A stretch of 64,000 nt of DNA from Alteromonas stellipolaris (GTDB taxonomy: Bacteria > Pseudomonadota > Gammaproteobacteria > Enterobacterales > Alteromonadaceae): contig NZ_CP013926.1 of assembly GCF_001562115.1 (NCBI RefSeq), positions 1,240,001 to 1,304,000 on the forward strand. Direction: 5' to 3'. A program made the translations under genes and the position numbers. Of the stretch, positions 8,555-19,416 are shown piece by piece; within the stretch, counting starts at the first letter, position 1; each line of letters begins with the position of its first letter. The notes under the pieces were generated by a model, which saw only the letters and a list, made by a program, of their open reading frames with translations, had not been told where the DNA came from and searched no databases.

Positions 8555-10873
8555 ATGACCCATTTCATTGAACATCTTGTTTTTTCTAACCGTAAATTGG
8601 TGGTAGCCCTTTTTGCTATCGCAACAGTATTTTTAGGCTTTCAAGCATCGCAAATGCGACTTGATGCCGGTTTTGAAAAAAATATTCCGCTTAATCATGA
8701 GTACATGAAAACCTATATTGAACATCGCCAAGATTTCGGTGGTGCGAACAATATCTTAGTTTCTGTTTGTGATAAGAACGACAATATATTCAATCAGAAC
8801 TTTTTCGATACGTTAAAGAACGTACACGACCAACTATTTTTTATAAATGGTGTGAACCGTTCTCTTGTTATTTCACTGTTTTCTCCTTCTACCCGCTTTA
8901 CTGAAATTGTAGAGGGTGGATTTGCTGGCGGGCCGGTTATTCCAGCAGACTTCAATTCAGCAAACCCAGCCGCGTTAGACTTAGTGGCTGCGAATATTGA
9001 AAAAGCCAATATTGTTGGTCGTCAGGTAGCCAGCGACTATAGCTGTGCCATGGTGACAGCGCAGTTACTGGATATCGACCCACAAACGGGTGAACCGTTA
9101 AATACACTTGCGTTAGCAGCTGAGCTTGAAGAGCAACTTCGCGGCGAGTATGAAAACGAAAATATTTCTATTCATATTATCGGCTTTGCCAAGATGATTG
9201 GTGATGTGGCCGATGGCGCGAAAGACGTATTGTTGTTTTTCGCTATTGCTATCGCAATAACAGCCATCATGGTGTACTTCTTCTCTCGCAGTATCATGCT
9301 GACTATATTGCCGTTACTGTGTTCTGTCATTGCCGTAATATGGCAGTTAGGTTTACTGACTTCGTTAGGCTTTGGAATGGATCCTATGTCCATCCTAGTG
9401 CCGTTCTTAGTTTTCGCTATTGGTGTAAGTCATGGCGTGCAAATGATTAACGCGGTAGAAAAACGTGCGGTAACAGGAATTGGTGCAAAACGTGCGTCTA
9501 TGGCGGCGTTTAGAAGCTTGTTGGTACCAGGGGGCATAGCCTTACTTTCTGATACGGTCGGTTTCATGACCTTATTGGTTATCGATATAGGTATTATTCG
9601 TGAGCTAGCGATTACAGCAAGTATGGGTGTTGCGGTTATTATCTTAACCAACCTAATGCTGTTGCCGGTACTCATGAGCTTCTTAAAGCTTGATAAGAAG
9701 TACGTTGATAAGTTTGCAGGCAAAGAAAATAGTAACTCCCGCTTTTGGGCCATTATTTCTGCGTGTTCACGTAAAAAGCCAGCAGCCGTTATTTTAATTG
9801 TTACCGCCATCTTATTCGGTTTTGGGCACTATCAAGCACAAAACATGAAGATAGGTGATTTGCATGCAGGCGCACCGGCGCTTCATGAGTCTTCACGTTA
9901 TAACCAAGATACCTTCTTGATTACCGACAAGTATGAAGTCACAGTAGATTACATTTCTATTTTGGTGGAAACCACGCCTGAAGCCTGTACGTCTCACAGC
10001 GTTATGAAAGCAATGGATGATTTCCAGTGGAAAATGGAGAACGTTCCAGGTGTGCAATCTGCTGTATCGTTAGCATCTGTAGCTAAGATAGTGAACGCGG
10101 GTTATAACGAAGGTAATGTTAAATGGCAGGTTCTACCTCGTAATCAACAAACCTTAGTACAAGCTATTTCTCGTGTGCCTACTTCATCTGGCCTATTAAA
10201 TGGTGATTGTTCTGTCATGCCGATTATTCTGTTTATGGAAGATCACAAGGCAGAAACCATTTCTCGAGTGGTAGATGCAGTAAAAGACTTCCGTACTGAA
10301 TATGAGACTGATGATATGTCGTTTAGTCTAGCGTCAGGTCCAGTAGGGGTTATGGCAGCGACAAACGAAGCGGTAGAGGCAGCACAAGATCCAATGATGG
10401 TTTACGTCTTTGGCGCTGTTATCGCCCTATGTTTAATTAGCTTCCGTTCTATACGTGCAACCTTAGTGGTAGTCATTCCGCTGTATGTTGTATCTGTATT
10501 AGCACAAGCGCTAATGACGTATCTGCAAATTGGTCTTACGGTATCAACCTTGCCGGTTATTGCGCTAGGGGTGGGGATAGGTGTTGACTATGGTATTTAT
10601 ATCTTATCGACGAAGAGCCTTATGCTTAAACAAGGTGCGACAGTACAAGAAGCTTACTTGGCTGCGCTAAAAGAGCGTGGTAGTGCGGTATTGTTTACCG
10701 GTATTACCTTGGCAATAGGTGTGAGTACCTGGGTATTCTCTTCACTTAAGTTCCAAATGGATATGGGTATTTTGTTGACCTTTATGTTCGTGGTGAATAT
10801 GTTAGGTGCAATTATCGTACTTCCAGCACTGGCTAGATTCTTGTGGTGGAATCGAAACGACCCCGGTGCATAA
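8555..10873 (+). CDS. RND superfamily transporter with MMPL domains
   Basis: A 772-residue inner-membrane protein. It has an N-terminal segment, a large periplasmic loop, a block of membrane helices around residues 220-385, a second periplasmic loop, and a second helix block from about residue 610 to 765. This duplicated layout is that of hydrophobe/amphiphile transporters of the MMPL type. The motif Gly-Val-Gly-Ile-Gly-Val-Asp-Tyr-Gly-Ile-Tyr carries the acidic residue expected in the fourth helix of the second half. No membrane-fusion protein or TolC-like gene is adjacent; the DUF1302 barrel may take that role. A terminator follows. Confidence 0.85.
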   Translation: MTHFIEHLVFSNRKLVVALFAIATVFLGFQASQMRLDAGFEKNIPLNHEYMKTYIEHRQDFGGANNILVSVCDKNDNIFNQNFFDTLKNVHDQLFFINGVNRSLVISLFSPSTRFTEIVEGGFAGGPVIPADFNSANPAALDLVAANIEKANIVGRQVASDYSCAMVTAQLLDIDPQTGEPLNTLALAAELEEQLRGEYENENISIHIIGFAKMIGDVADGAKDVLLFFAIAIAITAIMVYFFSRSIMLTILPLLCSVIAVIWQLGLLTSLGFGMDPMSILVPFLVFAIGVSHGVQMINAVEKRAVTGIGAKRASMAAFRSLLVPGGIALLSDTVGFMTLLVIDIGIIRELAITASMGVAVIILTNLMLLPVLMSFLKLDKKYVDKFAGKENSNSRFWAIISACSRKKPAAVILIVTAILFGFGHYQAQNMKIGDLHAGAPALHESSRYNQDTFLITDKYEVTVDYISILVETTPEACTSHSVMKAMDDFQWKMENVPGVQSAVSLASVAKIVNAGYNEGNVKWQVLPRNQQTLVQAISRVPTSSGLLNGDCSVMPIILFMEDHKAETISRVVDAVKDFRTEYETDDMSFSLASGPVGVMAATNEAVEAAQDPMMVYVFGAVIALCLISFRSIRATLVVVIPLYVVSVLAQALMTYLQIGLTVSTLPVIALGVGIGVDYGIYILSTKSLMLKQGATVQEAYLAALKERGSAVLFTGITLAIGVSTWVFSSLKFQMDMGILLTFMFVVNMLGAIIVLPALARFLWWNRNDPGA

Positions 10874-10894
10874 TATTTTTGCATAGCTAATCAT

Positions 10895-10921
10895 AAAAAA
10901 GGGCCGTAAGGCCTTTTTTTA
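10895..10921 (+). terminator. Rho-independent terminator after the RND gene
   Basis: GGCC-GTAA-GGCC flanked by an A-run and a T-run, 22 nt after the stop of the transporter gene. It closes the envelope cluster. A short perfect inverted repeat, GCATAG-TTAT-CTATGC (10934-10949), lies between it and the glutamate dehydrogenase gene and may be an operator. Confidence 0.85.
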
Positions 10922-11045
10922 TAGGCGTTTTTTGCATAGTTATCTATGCTGTTAATATAAGGTTAAAAAGGGGCTTTTAATACCTCTTAGTTTTAGCGAA
11001 AATAGCCACGCAACTTAGCACTTACGACATTTATAAGGTTAACTA

Positions 11046-14000
11046 ATGACAGTCACCTCACAGCGACACTCAGTACTGCTAGATAATGTATTTGCACTCA
11101 TTGAAAAAAAGGTGGATGCCCAGCAGAAGTCACTCGTGCAGCAATTCGGACGCCTGTTGTATAAAAATATCTCAAGTGATGACTTAGAAGATCGTAACGA
11201 CAGCGATTTATATGGCGCCACTTTAAGCTTATGGAATGGGCTTGCTAAATTTGATAATTCAGCACCCTACATTCGAGTTTTCAACCCAGAAATAGCAAAA
11301 CATGGTTGGCACTCAAGCCATACCATTGTTGAAATAATTGTTAGAGACATGCCGTTTCTCGTAGATTCGGTTCGTATGTCACTCAATCGATTAAATATTA
11401 CTGCGCACTTATTTTTGCATAGCCCAATTGGAATAAAGCGAAATAATAAAAACCAAGTGGCGGAATTTGCAGAGCCTGGCAAGACGGTTGAAAATGCCAG
11501 AAAAGAAACAGTGATTTTTATCGAGGTTGACCATCAAAGTGCGAAAAAAGACATTGATGAATTAACTAAAGAATTACACTCAGTCGTAGACGAGGTATCG
11601 TTGGCGGTTAAAGACTGGCAAGAAATGACCACTAAGTTAGAAACGGTGGTTAAAGACAGTGCGAAACTAAACTGGCCCGTGTCTGCTGACGAAAAGAAAC
11701 AAACTAAAGCATACTTACAATGGTTAAGCGATCACAACTTTACCATGATGGGTTATCGTTATTACGACGTGAAGGCCATAGAAGGCGATCATCGCTGGAT
11801 ACCGTCTAACGATACTAGTTTAGGTTTGTTAAAGAACTCTATTAACGACAGAGAGCGCCTCTTGTCGAAATTACCGGCCAGTGCAAGAGCAGAGGCGCTA
11901 AGTCAAAGTCCGTTGATTTTGACCAAAACTAACTCTCGTGCTCGTGTTCATCGTCCTGCTTATATGGATTATGTTGGCGTAAAAGCGTTTAACAAAGACG
12001 GGCAAGTTATCGGTGAGCACCGCTTCCTTGGCCTTTATTCTGCGTCTTTCTATAATCAAAGTGTGACGCAGCTTCCTATGTTGAGGGAAAAAATCCAGCG
12101 TATTTGCGATTTATCTGGCTATGAACCAGGTACCCATGCCTTTAAAGCCTTCGTTAATATTGTAGAAACCTATCCTCGTGATGAGTTACTGCAAACACCA
12201 GCGGAAGAGTTAGCGCAAATCGTGATGGGCATATTTCAAATGCAAGAGCGGGGTATTTCACGCTTATTTATTCGCAAAGATGTATTTGGGCGCTTCTTCT
12301 CGTGTATGGTATTTGTACCTCGTGAGCGTTATAACACACAATTACGAGTAGACACCCAAGAGCTACTAAAAGCTTCGTTAGGTGCTAAAGAAGAAGTTGA
12401 GTTTACTACGTTCTTTTCTGAATCTGTGTATGCACGCACGCATTACATTGCCAGGGTCAACGACAACAACGCGGAATTTGATGTGAAGGAAATAGAACGC
12501 AATATTATTGAGCTGACCAAAACATGGAGCGATCGATTAGCTTCATCTATTTCAGCGGCACACGGTGAAGCCCAAGGTAAAGCCCTTGAGCGTAAATATG
12601 GCAATGCGTTTTCACGTAGCTATATGGAACAGAACTTACCCGGTGATGCCCTAGTTGATATTGGCAAAATTGAACAGTTAGATGATGATCATACTCTGGA
12701 CATGTTATTTTATCGTCCGCAAGAAGAGCAGTCTGACAGCCAAGTAGTAAAGCTTAAGTTATTCCATCGTGCTGAGCCGATCCATCTTTCTGACGTATTG
12801 CCTATGCTTGAAAACTTTGGTTTGCGCGTAATCGATGAAAGCCCGTACAAAATTACCTGCCCAGATGGTTTTAGAAACTGGGTGATGGACTTCACCATGT
12901 TACATAAAAGTGGCCAACACTTTGACATGGAGCGAGCTCAAACCCTATTCCAGGATGCCTTTGCGAAAGTATGGAATAACGACTTAGAAGACGATGCATT
13001 TAACCGCTTAATTTTGGGTGCTAATTTAACCGGTCGTAAAGTCACCATTTTACGTGCGTACGCAAAATACATGCGTCAAACCGGCAGCTCATTCAGTCGT
13101 GATTATATTGCGAATACTTTGGCGAATTACCCTGATATTGCCCGCTTGCTCGTGGAGTTTTTCGACCAGCGCATTAATCCGAAAAAGAAACGTAACGCGA
13201 AGAAAGAAGAAGCGTTACTTGAGAATATTAAGACTCAGTTAGACAGCGTTAGCAATTTAGATGATGACAGAATTATTCGTCGTTATTTAGATATGATGTC
13301 GGCTACCCTTCGTACCAACTTCTATCAGCCCGATGAGGCAGGCAATGAAAAATCTTATGTGTCTTTTAAGATGCTGCCTGAAATGATCCCTGATATGCCG
13401 TTACCTCTGCCTAAATTCGAAATTTTTGTGTATAGCCCACGTTTAGAGGGTGTGCATTTACGTGGCGGAAAGGTTGCCCGTGGCGGACTTCGTTGGTCAG
13501 ATCGACAAGAAGATTTCCGAACTGAAATTTTAGGCTTAGTAAAAGCACAACAAGTAAAAAATACGGTGATTGTGCCAGTTGGCGCCAAAGGTGGATTTGT
13601 TTGTAAAAAACTGCCCGTTGGCGAGGGCAGAGAAGCCATTCAGGCTGAAGGACAAGCGTGCTATCGCACCTTTATCACCAGTTTGCTTGATATCACAGAC
13701 AACATTGTAAACGGTGAAGTAGTGCCACCTAAAGATGTGGTGCGATTAGATGAAGATGACCCGTATTTGGTTGTGGCGGCCGATAAAGGCACAGCTACTT
13801 TCTCTGATATTGCTAACGGTATTGCTGATGAATTTGGCTTTTGGTTAGGAGATGCTTTTGCCTCAGGCGGCAGTGTAGGTTACGACCATAAGAAAATGGG
13901 TATTACTGCCCGTGGTGGATGGGAGTCTGTTAAACGTCACTTCCGTGAAATCGGTATCGATTGCCAAACTACAGAATTTACTGCAGTGGGTGTGGGTGAT

Positions 14001-15884
14001 ATGGCGGGTGACGTGTTTGGTAACGGCATGCTTTTATCTAAGCACACCAAGTTAATATCGGCATTTAACCATTTACATATTTTCTTCGATCCCGATCCAG
14101 ATGCAGCTGCTAGTTACAAAGAGCGCGCTAGATTGTTCGAAAACCCACGATTAACTTGGGAAGATTACGATTCAAAATTGATTTCAAAAGGTGGCGGTAT
14201 CTTCAGCCGTTCTGCGAAGTCGATTAAGCTCACACCAGAAATGAAAAAGTGGTTAGGCACACGTCAAATGTCGATGACGCCAAACGAACTTATCCATAAT
14301 ATTTTAAAAATGCCTGTGGACTTGCTTTGGAATGGTGGTATTGGAACTTACGTTAAGAGCTCAAAAGAGTCTCATGCAGATGTGGGCGACAGAGCCAATG
14401 ACGACTTACGTTTAAATGGTAAAGACGTACAAGCTAAAATTGTAGGCGAGGGCGGTAACCTAGGCTTAACTCAGCTAGGGCGAATTGAATATGCAGCTTC
14501 CGGCGGCCGTGTAAACACTGACTTTATCGATAATGTAGGTGGTGTTGATTGTTCCGATAACGAAGTGAATATCAAAATCTTGCTTAACAGCGTGGTAAAC
14601 GACGGCGAGCTTACGGTTAAACAGCGTAATAACTTACTGCACGAGATGACCGACGACGTATCCCGTATTGTGATTAAAGATTGTTATCGTCAAACTCAAT
14701 CTATTTCGATTACAGAGATGTCAGGCGTAAGCTTATTGAAAGAACAGCTTCGCTTTATTCACGGGTTAGAGCGTGAAGGGCAACTTAATAGAGAGCTTGA
14801 GTTCATACCTAGCGATGATGAAATTTCCGATAGAGTGGCGTCAGACCGTGGTCTTACTCGACCTGAACTTAGTGTTTTGATTGCCTATGGAAAAATGGTG
14901 TTAAAAGATGCACTGAATATTCCAGAAATCACTGATAACCCTTACCACGGTAAATTGCTGCTTCAAGCTTTCCCTAAGGTGTTACGTGAAAAGTTCAGTA
15001 CACATATGCAGCAGCATCCACTTAGAAGTGAAATTATTGCCACTAAATTAACTAATAATATGGTTAATGATATGGGCCTTAATTTTATGTTCCGTATTCA
15101 AGAAGAAACCGGCGCGAGCGTTGATGACATTGCCAATGCCTACGCGATTGTGCACGGTATTTTTGATATGGAAACGCTATGGAGTCGTATTGAAGACTTA
15201 GATAACGTTATTTCCGCTAAGCTACAGCTTAAGATGCTAGATGAAGCTCGCCGCATTATGCGCCGCGCGGCACGCTGGTATATTAGGCATGGTAATAAAG
15301 CCTTGTCGATTGAAGAGGCTATTGCGAGCTATCGTGAAACTTTCAATAACTTGTCTAAAAATCTACAGAACTATTTAGTAGAAGCTGAGTACTCACAGCT
15401 AGAAGAGAAAACAAGCACCTATGTGTCGCAAGATGTACCGAAGGATATTGCGTATCAAGTGGCGAGTTTCTCAAATATGTTTTCGAGTTTCGACCTAGCA
15501 CACATTGTTGCAGCTGAAAAACATACCGTTGATGTTGTGGCTCGGTTGTACTTCCAGCTTGGCTCTAAACTTGAGTTGCATTGGTTCTTAGATCAAATTA
15601 ACAATCAAGCCGTCAGCAACCATTGGCAAGCACTTGCCCGTGCTTCTTACCGGGAAGAATTGGATTGGCAGCAGCGTTCCATAGCCGCTAATCTTCTTCA
15701 AATAAACCCAGAGGCTAGCGATGCAGACAAAATTTTGGAAGATTGGATGCAGAGCAACCAAGTGTTGTTGAAACGCTGGTATCATATGATGTCAGAGTTT
15801 AAGACCAGCTCAACCCACGAATTTGCGAAATTTTCTGTCGCATTACGTGAATTGATGCTTTTAAGCGTGAAGTCTAGCCATTAG
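11046..15884 (+). CDS. gdhB: NAD-specific glutamate dehydrogenase, large (180 kDa) class
   Basis: Converts glutamate to 2-oxoglutarate and ammonium with NAD+, a catabolic step. The product has 1612 residues, the size of the large bacterial class. It has a long N-terminal regulatory region, a central catalytic region with the Gly-Gly-Leu-Arg-Trp-Ser-Asp-Arg segment, a Val-Gly-Ala-Lys-Gly-Gly-Phe-Val motif that should hold the catalytic lysine, and the downstream nucleotide-binding part ([14 protein letters not shown]). A helical C-terminal region follows. AAGG precedes the ATG by 7 nt. It is flanked by terminators, so it is probably a single transcription unit. The symbol follows Pseudomonas usage. 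Confidence 0.95.
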   Translation: MTVTSQRHSVLLDNVFALIEKKVDAQQKSLVQQFGRLLYKNISSDDLEDRNDSDLYGATLSLWNGLAKFDNSAPYIRVFNPEIAKHGWHSSHTIVEIIVRDMPFLVDSVRMSLNRLNITAHLFLHSPIGIKRNNKNQVAEFAEPGKTVENARKETVIFIEVDHQSAKKDIDELTKELHSVVDEVSLAVKDWQEMTTKLETVVKDSAKLNWPVSADEKKQTKAYLQWLSDHNFTMMGYRYYDVKAIEGDHRWIPSNDTSLGLLKNSINDRERLLSKLPASARAEALSQSPLILTKTNSRARVHRPAYMDYVGVKAFNKDGQVIGEHRFLGLYSASFYNQSVTQLPMLREKIQRICDLSGYEPGTHAFKAFVNIVETYPRDELLQTPAEELAQIVMGIFQMQERGISRLFIRKDVFGRFFSCMVFVPRERYNTQLRVDTQELLKASLGAKEEVEFTTFFSESVYARTHYIARVNDNNAEFDVKEIERNIIELTKTWSDRLASSISAAHGEAQGKALERKYGNAFSRSYMEQNLPGDALVDIGKIEQLDDDHTLDMLFYRPQEEQSDSQVVKLKLFHRAEPIHLSDVLPMLENFGLRVIDESPYKITCPDGFRNWVMDFTMLHKSGQHFDMERAQTLFQDAFAKVWNNDLEDDAFNRLILGANLTGRKVTILRAYAKYMRQTGSSFSRDYIANTLANYPDIARLLVEFFDQRINPKKKRNAKKEEALLENIKTQLDSVSNLDDDRIIRRYLDMMSATLRTNFYQPDEAGNEKSYVSFKMLPEMIPDMPLPLPKFEIFVYSPRLEGVHLRGGKVARGGLRWSDRQEDFRTEILGLVKAQQVKNTVIVPVGAKGGFVCKKLPVGEGREAIQAEGQACYRTFITSLLDITDNIVNGEVVPPKDVVRLDEDDPYLVVAADKGTATFSDIANGIADEFGFWLGDAFASGGSVGYDHKKMGITARGGWESVKRHFREIGIDCQTTEFTAVGVGDMAGDVFGNGMLLSKHTKLISAFNHLHIFFDPDPDAAASYKERARLFENPRLTWEDYDSKLISKGGGIFSRSAKSIKLTPEMKKWLGTRQMSMTPNELIHNILKMPVDLLWNGGIGTYVKSSKESHADVGDRANDDLRLNGKDVQAKIVGEGGNLGLTQLGRIEYAASGGRVNTDFIDNVGGVDCSDNEVNIKILLNSVVNDGELTVKQRNNLLHEMTDDVSRIVIKDCYRQTQSISITEMSGVSLLKEQLRFIHGLEREGQLNRELEFIPSDDEISDRVASDRGLTRPELSVLIAYGKMVLKDALNIPEITDNPYHGKLLLQAFPKVLREKFSTHMQQHPLRSEIIATKLTNNMVNDMGLNFMFRIQEETGASVDDIANAYAIVHGIFDMETLWSRIEDLDNVISAKLQLKMLDEARRIMRRAARWYIRHGNKALSIEEAIASYRETFNNLSKNLQNYLVEAEYSQLEEKTSTYVSQDVPKDIAYQVASFSNMFSSFDLAHIVAAEKHTVDVVARLYFQLGSKLELHWFLDQINNQAVSNHWQALARASYREELDWQQRSIAANLLQINPEASDADKILEDWMQSNQVLLKRWYHMMSEFKTSSTHEFAKFSVALRELMLLSVKSSH

Positions 15885-15908
15885 AATACACGCTATCAAA
15901 AATGACGA

Positions 15909-15932
15909 AGCCCTGTAAAACAGGGCTTTTTT
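15909..15932 (+). terminator. Rho-independent terminator after the glutamate dehydrogenase gene
   Basis: AGCCCTG and CAGGGCT form a 7-bp stem around TAAAA, followed by six T. It stands 25 nt after the stop codon and 30 nt before the pyrD start. Confidence 0.9.
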
Positions 15933-15961
15933 ATACCAAATACAAGCGAAAACAAACACCT

Positions 15962-16969
15962 ATGCAATCATTAGTGCAAAAACTGTTGCTTCAATGCGAA
16001 CCCGAGAAAAGCCATGATTTCACTATCAACTGGTTAAATAAAACGCAACACACGCCGTTGAAGTGGGCTTACAGCACCACAACAATTAAAAAGCCAGTCA
16101 CGATTGCAGGTATAACCTTTGATAATCCTGTGGGTTTGGCAGCAGGTTTAGACAAGAACGGTGATTGTATAGATGCATTTGCCGAAATGGGTTTTGGTTT
16201 CGTAGAAATCGGTACGGTTACGCCTCGCCCACAAGTGGGTAACCCTAAGCCTCGGTTATTTCGAATTCCTGAAAAACAGGCCATCATTAACCGAATGGGC
16301 TTTAACAACAAAGGCGTTGACCACTTAGTTTCTCAAGTGAAAAAAGCCCAGTTTAAAGGGCCTATTGGCATCAACATTGGTAAAAATAAAGATACTGATG
16401 ATGCTAAGGCACTTGATGATTATCTTATTTGTTTGAATAAGGTTTATCCGTACGCCAGTTATGTCACTATTAACATATCTTCACCCAATACCCCTGGTCT
16501 TAGGAACCTTCAATATGGTGAAGCGCTAGATACGTTATTGGTAGGCCTTAAAGCAGCGCAAGAAACCCTTACACAAACCCACGGCAAGTACGTACCACTA
16601 TTTATAAAAATTGCACCAGATTTATCAGATGGTGAGATACAAAGTATTGCGCAATCGTTACTCGCCAGCAAAATGGATGGCGTTATTGCCACCAATACCA
16701 CGCTTTCGCGAGACGCTGTTCAAGGGTTAAAGCATGCTGATGAAATGGGTGGTTTGAGCGGTTCTGTCTTAACCGACATGAGCCTGAACGTAACGAAAAA
16801 GCTATCTAGTGCCCTTGATAGAGCTATTCCTATCATAGGTGTGGGCGGTATCGATTCTCCTGAAACCGCAAAAGCACGTTTAGATGCAGGAGCATCACTA
16901 GTTCAGGTATACTCTGCATTCATCTATCAGGGTCCCGACCTCGTTAAACGCATTGTAAAAGCGCTATAA
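15962..16969 (+). CDS. pyrD: Dihydroorotate dehydrogenase (quinone), class 2
   Basis: Oxidises dihydroorotate to orotate in pyrimidine synthesis and passes electrons to the quinone pool at the inner membrane. The ATG at 15962 gives 335 residues, matching the E. coli enzyme, and avoids an upstream in-frame start that would run through the terminator. The N-terminal helical quinone-binding segment is present. The FMN barrel shows Gly-Leu-Ala-Ala-Gly-Leu-Asp-Lys-Asn, the Asn-Arg-Met-Gly-Phe-Asn-Asn stretch, and Asn-Ile-Ser-Ser-Pro-Asn-Thr with the catalytic base Ser174. Confidence 0.95.
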   Translation: MQSLVQKLLLQCEPEKSHDFTINWLNKTQHTPLKWAYSTTTIKKPVTIAGITFDNPVGLAAGLDKNGDCIDAFAEMGFGFVEIGTVTPRPQVGNPKPRLFRIPEKQAIINRMGFNNKGVDHLVSQVKKAQFKGPIGINIGKNKDTDDAKALDDYLICLNKVYPYASYVTINISSPNTPGLRNLQYGEALDTLLVGLKAAQETLTQTHGKYVPLFIKIAPDLSDGEIQSIAQSLLASKMDGVIATNTTLSRDAVQGLKHADEMGGLSGSVLTDMSLNVTKKLSSALDRAIPIIGVGGIDSPETAKARLDAGASLVQVYSAFIYQGPDLVKRIVKAL

Positions 16970-17005
16970 TTAGCCAAAGCGACACATTACAGTTTTATAC
17001 ACTCA

Positions 17006-17029
17006 AGCGTGTGTCAATAAACACACGCT
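17006..17029 (+). other. Stem-loop in the rlmKL leader
   Basis: AGCGTGTGT and ACACACGCT form a perfect 9-bp stem with a CAATAA loop, ending 15 nt before the rlmKL ATG. No T-run follows, so it is not a standard terminator for pyrD. It may protect an mRNA 5' end or mask the ribosome binding site. Confidence 0.5.
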
Positions 17030-17044
17030 CTATCAGGTAATTGA

Positions 17045-19186
17045 ATGAATACTATTCTGGCAACAACCAGCCGCGGTCTTGACGAACTCCTTAAGCAAGA
17101 AATACTCAATTTGTGCCCAGATGCAGAAATTAAACAGTCTCCGGGCATGTTGCAGTTTGAAGGAAGCAAAGAAGACGCTTATAAACTTTGTCTTTGGTCC
17201 CGTTTAGCCAACCGCGTTATTTGGATCTTAGGCACAGGAAAGGCAGGCAATGCTGAAGAGTTGTATAAGACAGCCATGGATATTGATTGGCAGATGCATA
17301 TGGAATCTCGCCATACGTTGTCTGTGCAATTTATCGGTACTAACTACGAAATTAAGAACACCCAATTCGGTGCGGTAAGAATTAAAGATGCGATTGTTGA
17401 TCAATTCGTAGAAGAAGGCCTAGCTCGCCCGTCGGTTGAGCGCAAAATGCCGGATTTCCCCGTGTACGCCAGACTTCAACGAGATAACGTGATTATTGGT
17501 CTTGATATGGCCGGTGCAAGTTTGCATCAACGTTCATATCGTCAAGAAACGGGTGATGCACCACTTAAAGAACATATTGCCTGCGCCATGTTAATGCGCA
17601 GTGGCTGGACTGAAAACATGGACAAGCCTTTGGCTGACATGATGTGCGGTTCGGGTACTATTGCAATAGAAGCGGCTTTCATGGCACGTAATATTGCCCC
17701 AGGCATAAAGCGTGAATATTGGGGCTTTAGTAAATGGCTAAGCCACGATGCCGCTTACTGGGATTCATTAGTCAATGATGCCATTGCGAATCAAATAGAA
17801 AGTAAAAGCGAAATTTTTGCTGCCGATTACAACCGCAGAATGATAGCCATAGCCAAAGACAACGCAGATTATGCGGGCGTATTTAACGATATTAAATTCA
17901 GCAACCAAGACGCGACTAAGTCGTCACCGCCAGTTGCGACGCCAGGTTATATGGTGTCTAACCCACCTTACGGCGAACGTTTGGGCGAGCTTACCGCACT
18001 TATTCCGCTTTTCAGCGAATGGGGCAAGCGCTTTAAAGAAGCATGGAAAGGTTGGCACGTTTCATTGCTTAGCAGTAACCGTGACTTATTGCGTGTGTTA
18101 AAGCTACGCGCAACCAAAGACTACGGCATGAACAACGGTAAACTAGAGTGCCGTTTAGTGAACTATGTGCTAAGCGAAGAGAACACAGTTCAGTTTACTG
18201 AAGATGCGTCGAACCACGAATTTGCCAATCGCTTAAAGAAAAATCTTAAGAAAATGAAGGGTTGGATCAACAAAGTTGATACTAATTGTTATCGTATTTA
18301 CGATGCCGATTTGCCCGATTACAACGTGGCAATTGATAGGTACGGCGACTGGCTGGTAGTACAAGAATACGCTCCACCTAAAACCGTATCGGAAGACAAA
18401 GCCCGTAAACGCTTGCAAGAAGTACTACTTTATTTACCTACCGTTACCGGCGTATCGCCCAAGCAAATTGTGCTTAAAGTGCGAAGTCAGCAAAAGGGTA
18501 CTAAGCAGTACGAAAAAATTAACCAGTCTGGCACCATGATGGAAGTGTACGAAAACGGTGCGCGCTTATTGGTGAACTTGACTGACTATTTAGATACTGG
18601 TTTGTTCTTAGATCATAGAAATACTCGTCAAAAAGTTATGCAGCTTGCCAAAGGTAAAGATGTGCTTAACTTATTTGCTTATACCGGCAGTGTGTCTGTG
18701 TTTGCAGCTAAAGGTGGCGCGAAATCGGTGACTACCGTTGATATGTCTAACACCTACCTTGATTGGGCGAAAAAGAATGTAGCGCTTAACAAACTAAATG
18801 GCCCACATGCTTTTGTTCAAGCGGACTGCACATCGTGGTTAAGCGATCATAAAGGTAAATACGATTTAATTTTTATCGATCCACCTTCATTTTCAAATTC
18901 TAAGCGTATGCAAAGCACATGGGATGTACAACGCGACCACGTTACTATGCTAACGAATGCCAGAAACTGCTTAAACGATGGCGGTACGTTAATTTTCTCT
19001 AACAATAAACGCGGGTTTAAGTTAGATGAAGAGGCGTTACAAGCCTTAGGTTTCAGTCTTGAAAATATAACCCAAGAAACCATACCCGAAGACTTTTCTC
19101 GCCGCGGAAACATTCACAAGTGCTGGATCTTGTCGTTATCGAGAGATGCTTTATCAAAAGAAGCATTATCAAGCGAAGCGTTATGA
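17045..19186 (+). CDS. rlmL: 23S rRNA (m2G2445/m7G2069) bifunctional methyltransferase RlmKL
   Basis: A 713-residue fusion that methylates two guanines in domain V of 23S rRNA during ribosome assembly. The N-terminal part has a THUMP RNA-binding domain (about residues 45-155). The RlmL methyltransferase follows, with the Asn-Pro-Pro-Tyr-Gly catalytic motif at 306-310. The C-terminal RlmK part carries a SAM-binding Leu-Asn-Leu-Phe-Ala-Tyr-Thr-Gly loop and an Ile-Asp-Pro-Pro-Ser-Phe motif. The stop codon overlaps the start of the glutaredoxin-like gene (ATGA), so the two are translationally coupled. Confidence 0.95.
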   Translation: MNTILATTSRGLDELLKQEILNLCPDAEIKQSPGMLQFEGSKEDAYKLCLWSRLANRVIWILGTGKAGNAEELYKTAMDIDWQMHMESRHTLSVQFIGTNYEIKNTQFGAVRIKDAIVDQFVEEGLARPSVERKMPDFPVYARLQRDNVIIGLDMAGASLHQRSYRQETGDAPLKEHIACAMLMRSGWTENMDKPLADMMCGSGTIAIEAAFMARNIAPGIKREYWGFSKWLSHDAAYWDSLVNDAIANQIESKSEIFAADYNRRMIAIAKDNADYAGVFNDIKFSNQDATKSSPPVATPGYMVSNPPYGERLGELTALIPLFSEWGKRFKEAWKGWHVSLLSSNRDLLRVLKLRATKDYGMNNGKLECRLVNYVLSEENTVQFTEDASNHEFANRLKKNLKKMKGWINKVDTNCYRIYDADLPDYNVAIDRYGDWLVVQEYAPPKTVSEDKARKRLQEVLLYLPTVTGVSPKQIVLKVRSQQKGTKQYEKINQSGTMMEVYENGARLLVNLTDYLDTGLFLDHRNTRQKVMQLAKGKDVLNLFAYTGSVSVFAAKGGAKSVTTVDMSNTYLDWAKKNVALNKLNGPHAFVQADCTSWLSDHKGKYDLIFIDPPSFSNSKRMQSTWDVQRDHVTMLTNARNCLNDGGTLIFSNNKRGFKLDEEALQALGFSLENITQETIPEDFSRRGNIHKCWILSLSRDALSKEALSSEAL

Positions 19187-19416
19187 AAATAGTGTTTTAC
19201 ACGGGGCCGCAATGTAGTTTATGCGATTTAGCCGACATTGAGTTGGCTAATACGCAGCAGTTTTCTTCGTTAAACGTTGAAAAAGTAAATATTCGTAATA
19301 GCACCGATTTGTATCATTTATACGGTGCTCGCATTCCTGTTTTGAAACGGGAAGATAATGGCGCCGAAATTGGCTGGCCATTTGATACCAACGCATTGGA
19401 GACATTCTTACAGTGA
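19183..19416 (+). CDS. Glutaredoxin-like protein (DUF836 type)
   Basis: The 77-residue product begins at the ATG of an ATGA overlap with rlmKL; a longer in-frame extension at 19120 would lie inside rlmKL and is not needed. It shows a thioredoxin-fold start (Lys-Ile-Val-Phe-Tyr-Thr-Gly) with a Cys11-Ser-Leu-Cys14 redox motif and the cis-proline segment Arg-Ile-Pro-Val-Leu. It is likely a small cytoplasmic thiol-disulfide protein. Its last bases overlap the uup start (GTGA), making a tight rlmKL-grx-uup operon. Confidence 0.85.
   Translation: MKIVFYTGPQCSLCDLADIELANTQQFSSLNVEKVNIRNSTDLYHLYGARIPVLKREDNGAEIGWPFDTNALETFLQ

Noticed and set aside
13355..13639. Antisense reading frame inside the glutamate dehydrogenase gene
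   Set aside because: It has no ribosome binding site or recognisable domain and is a shadow of a strongly conserved enzyme frame.
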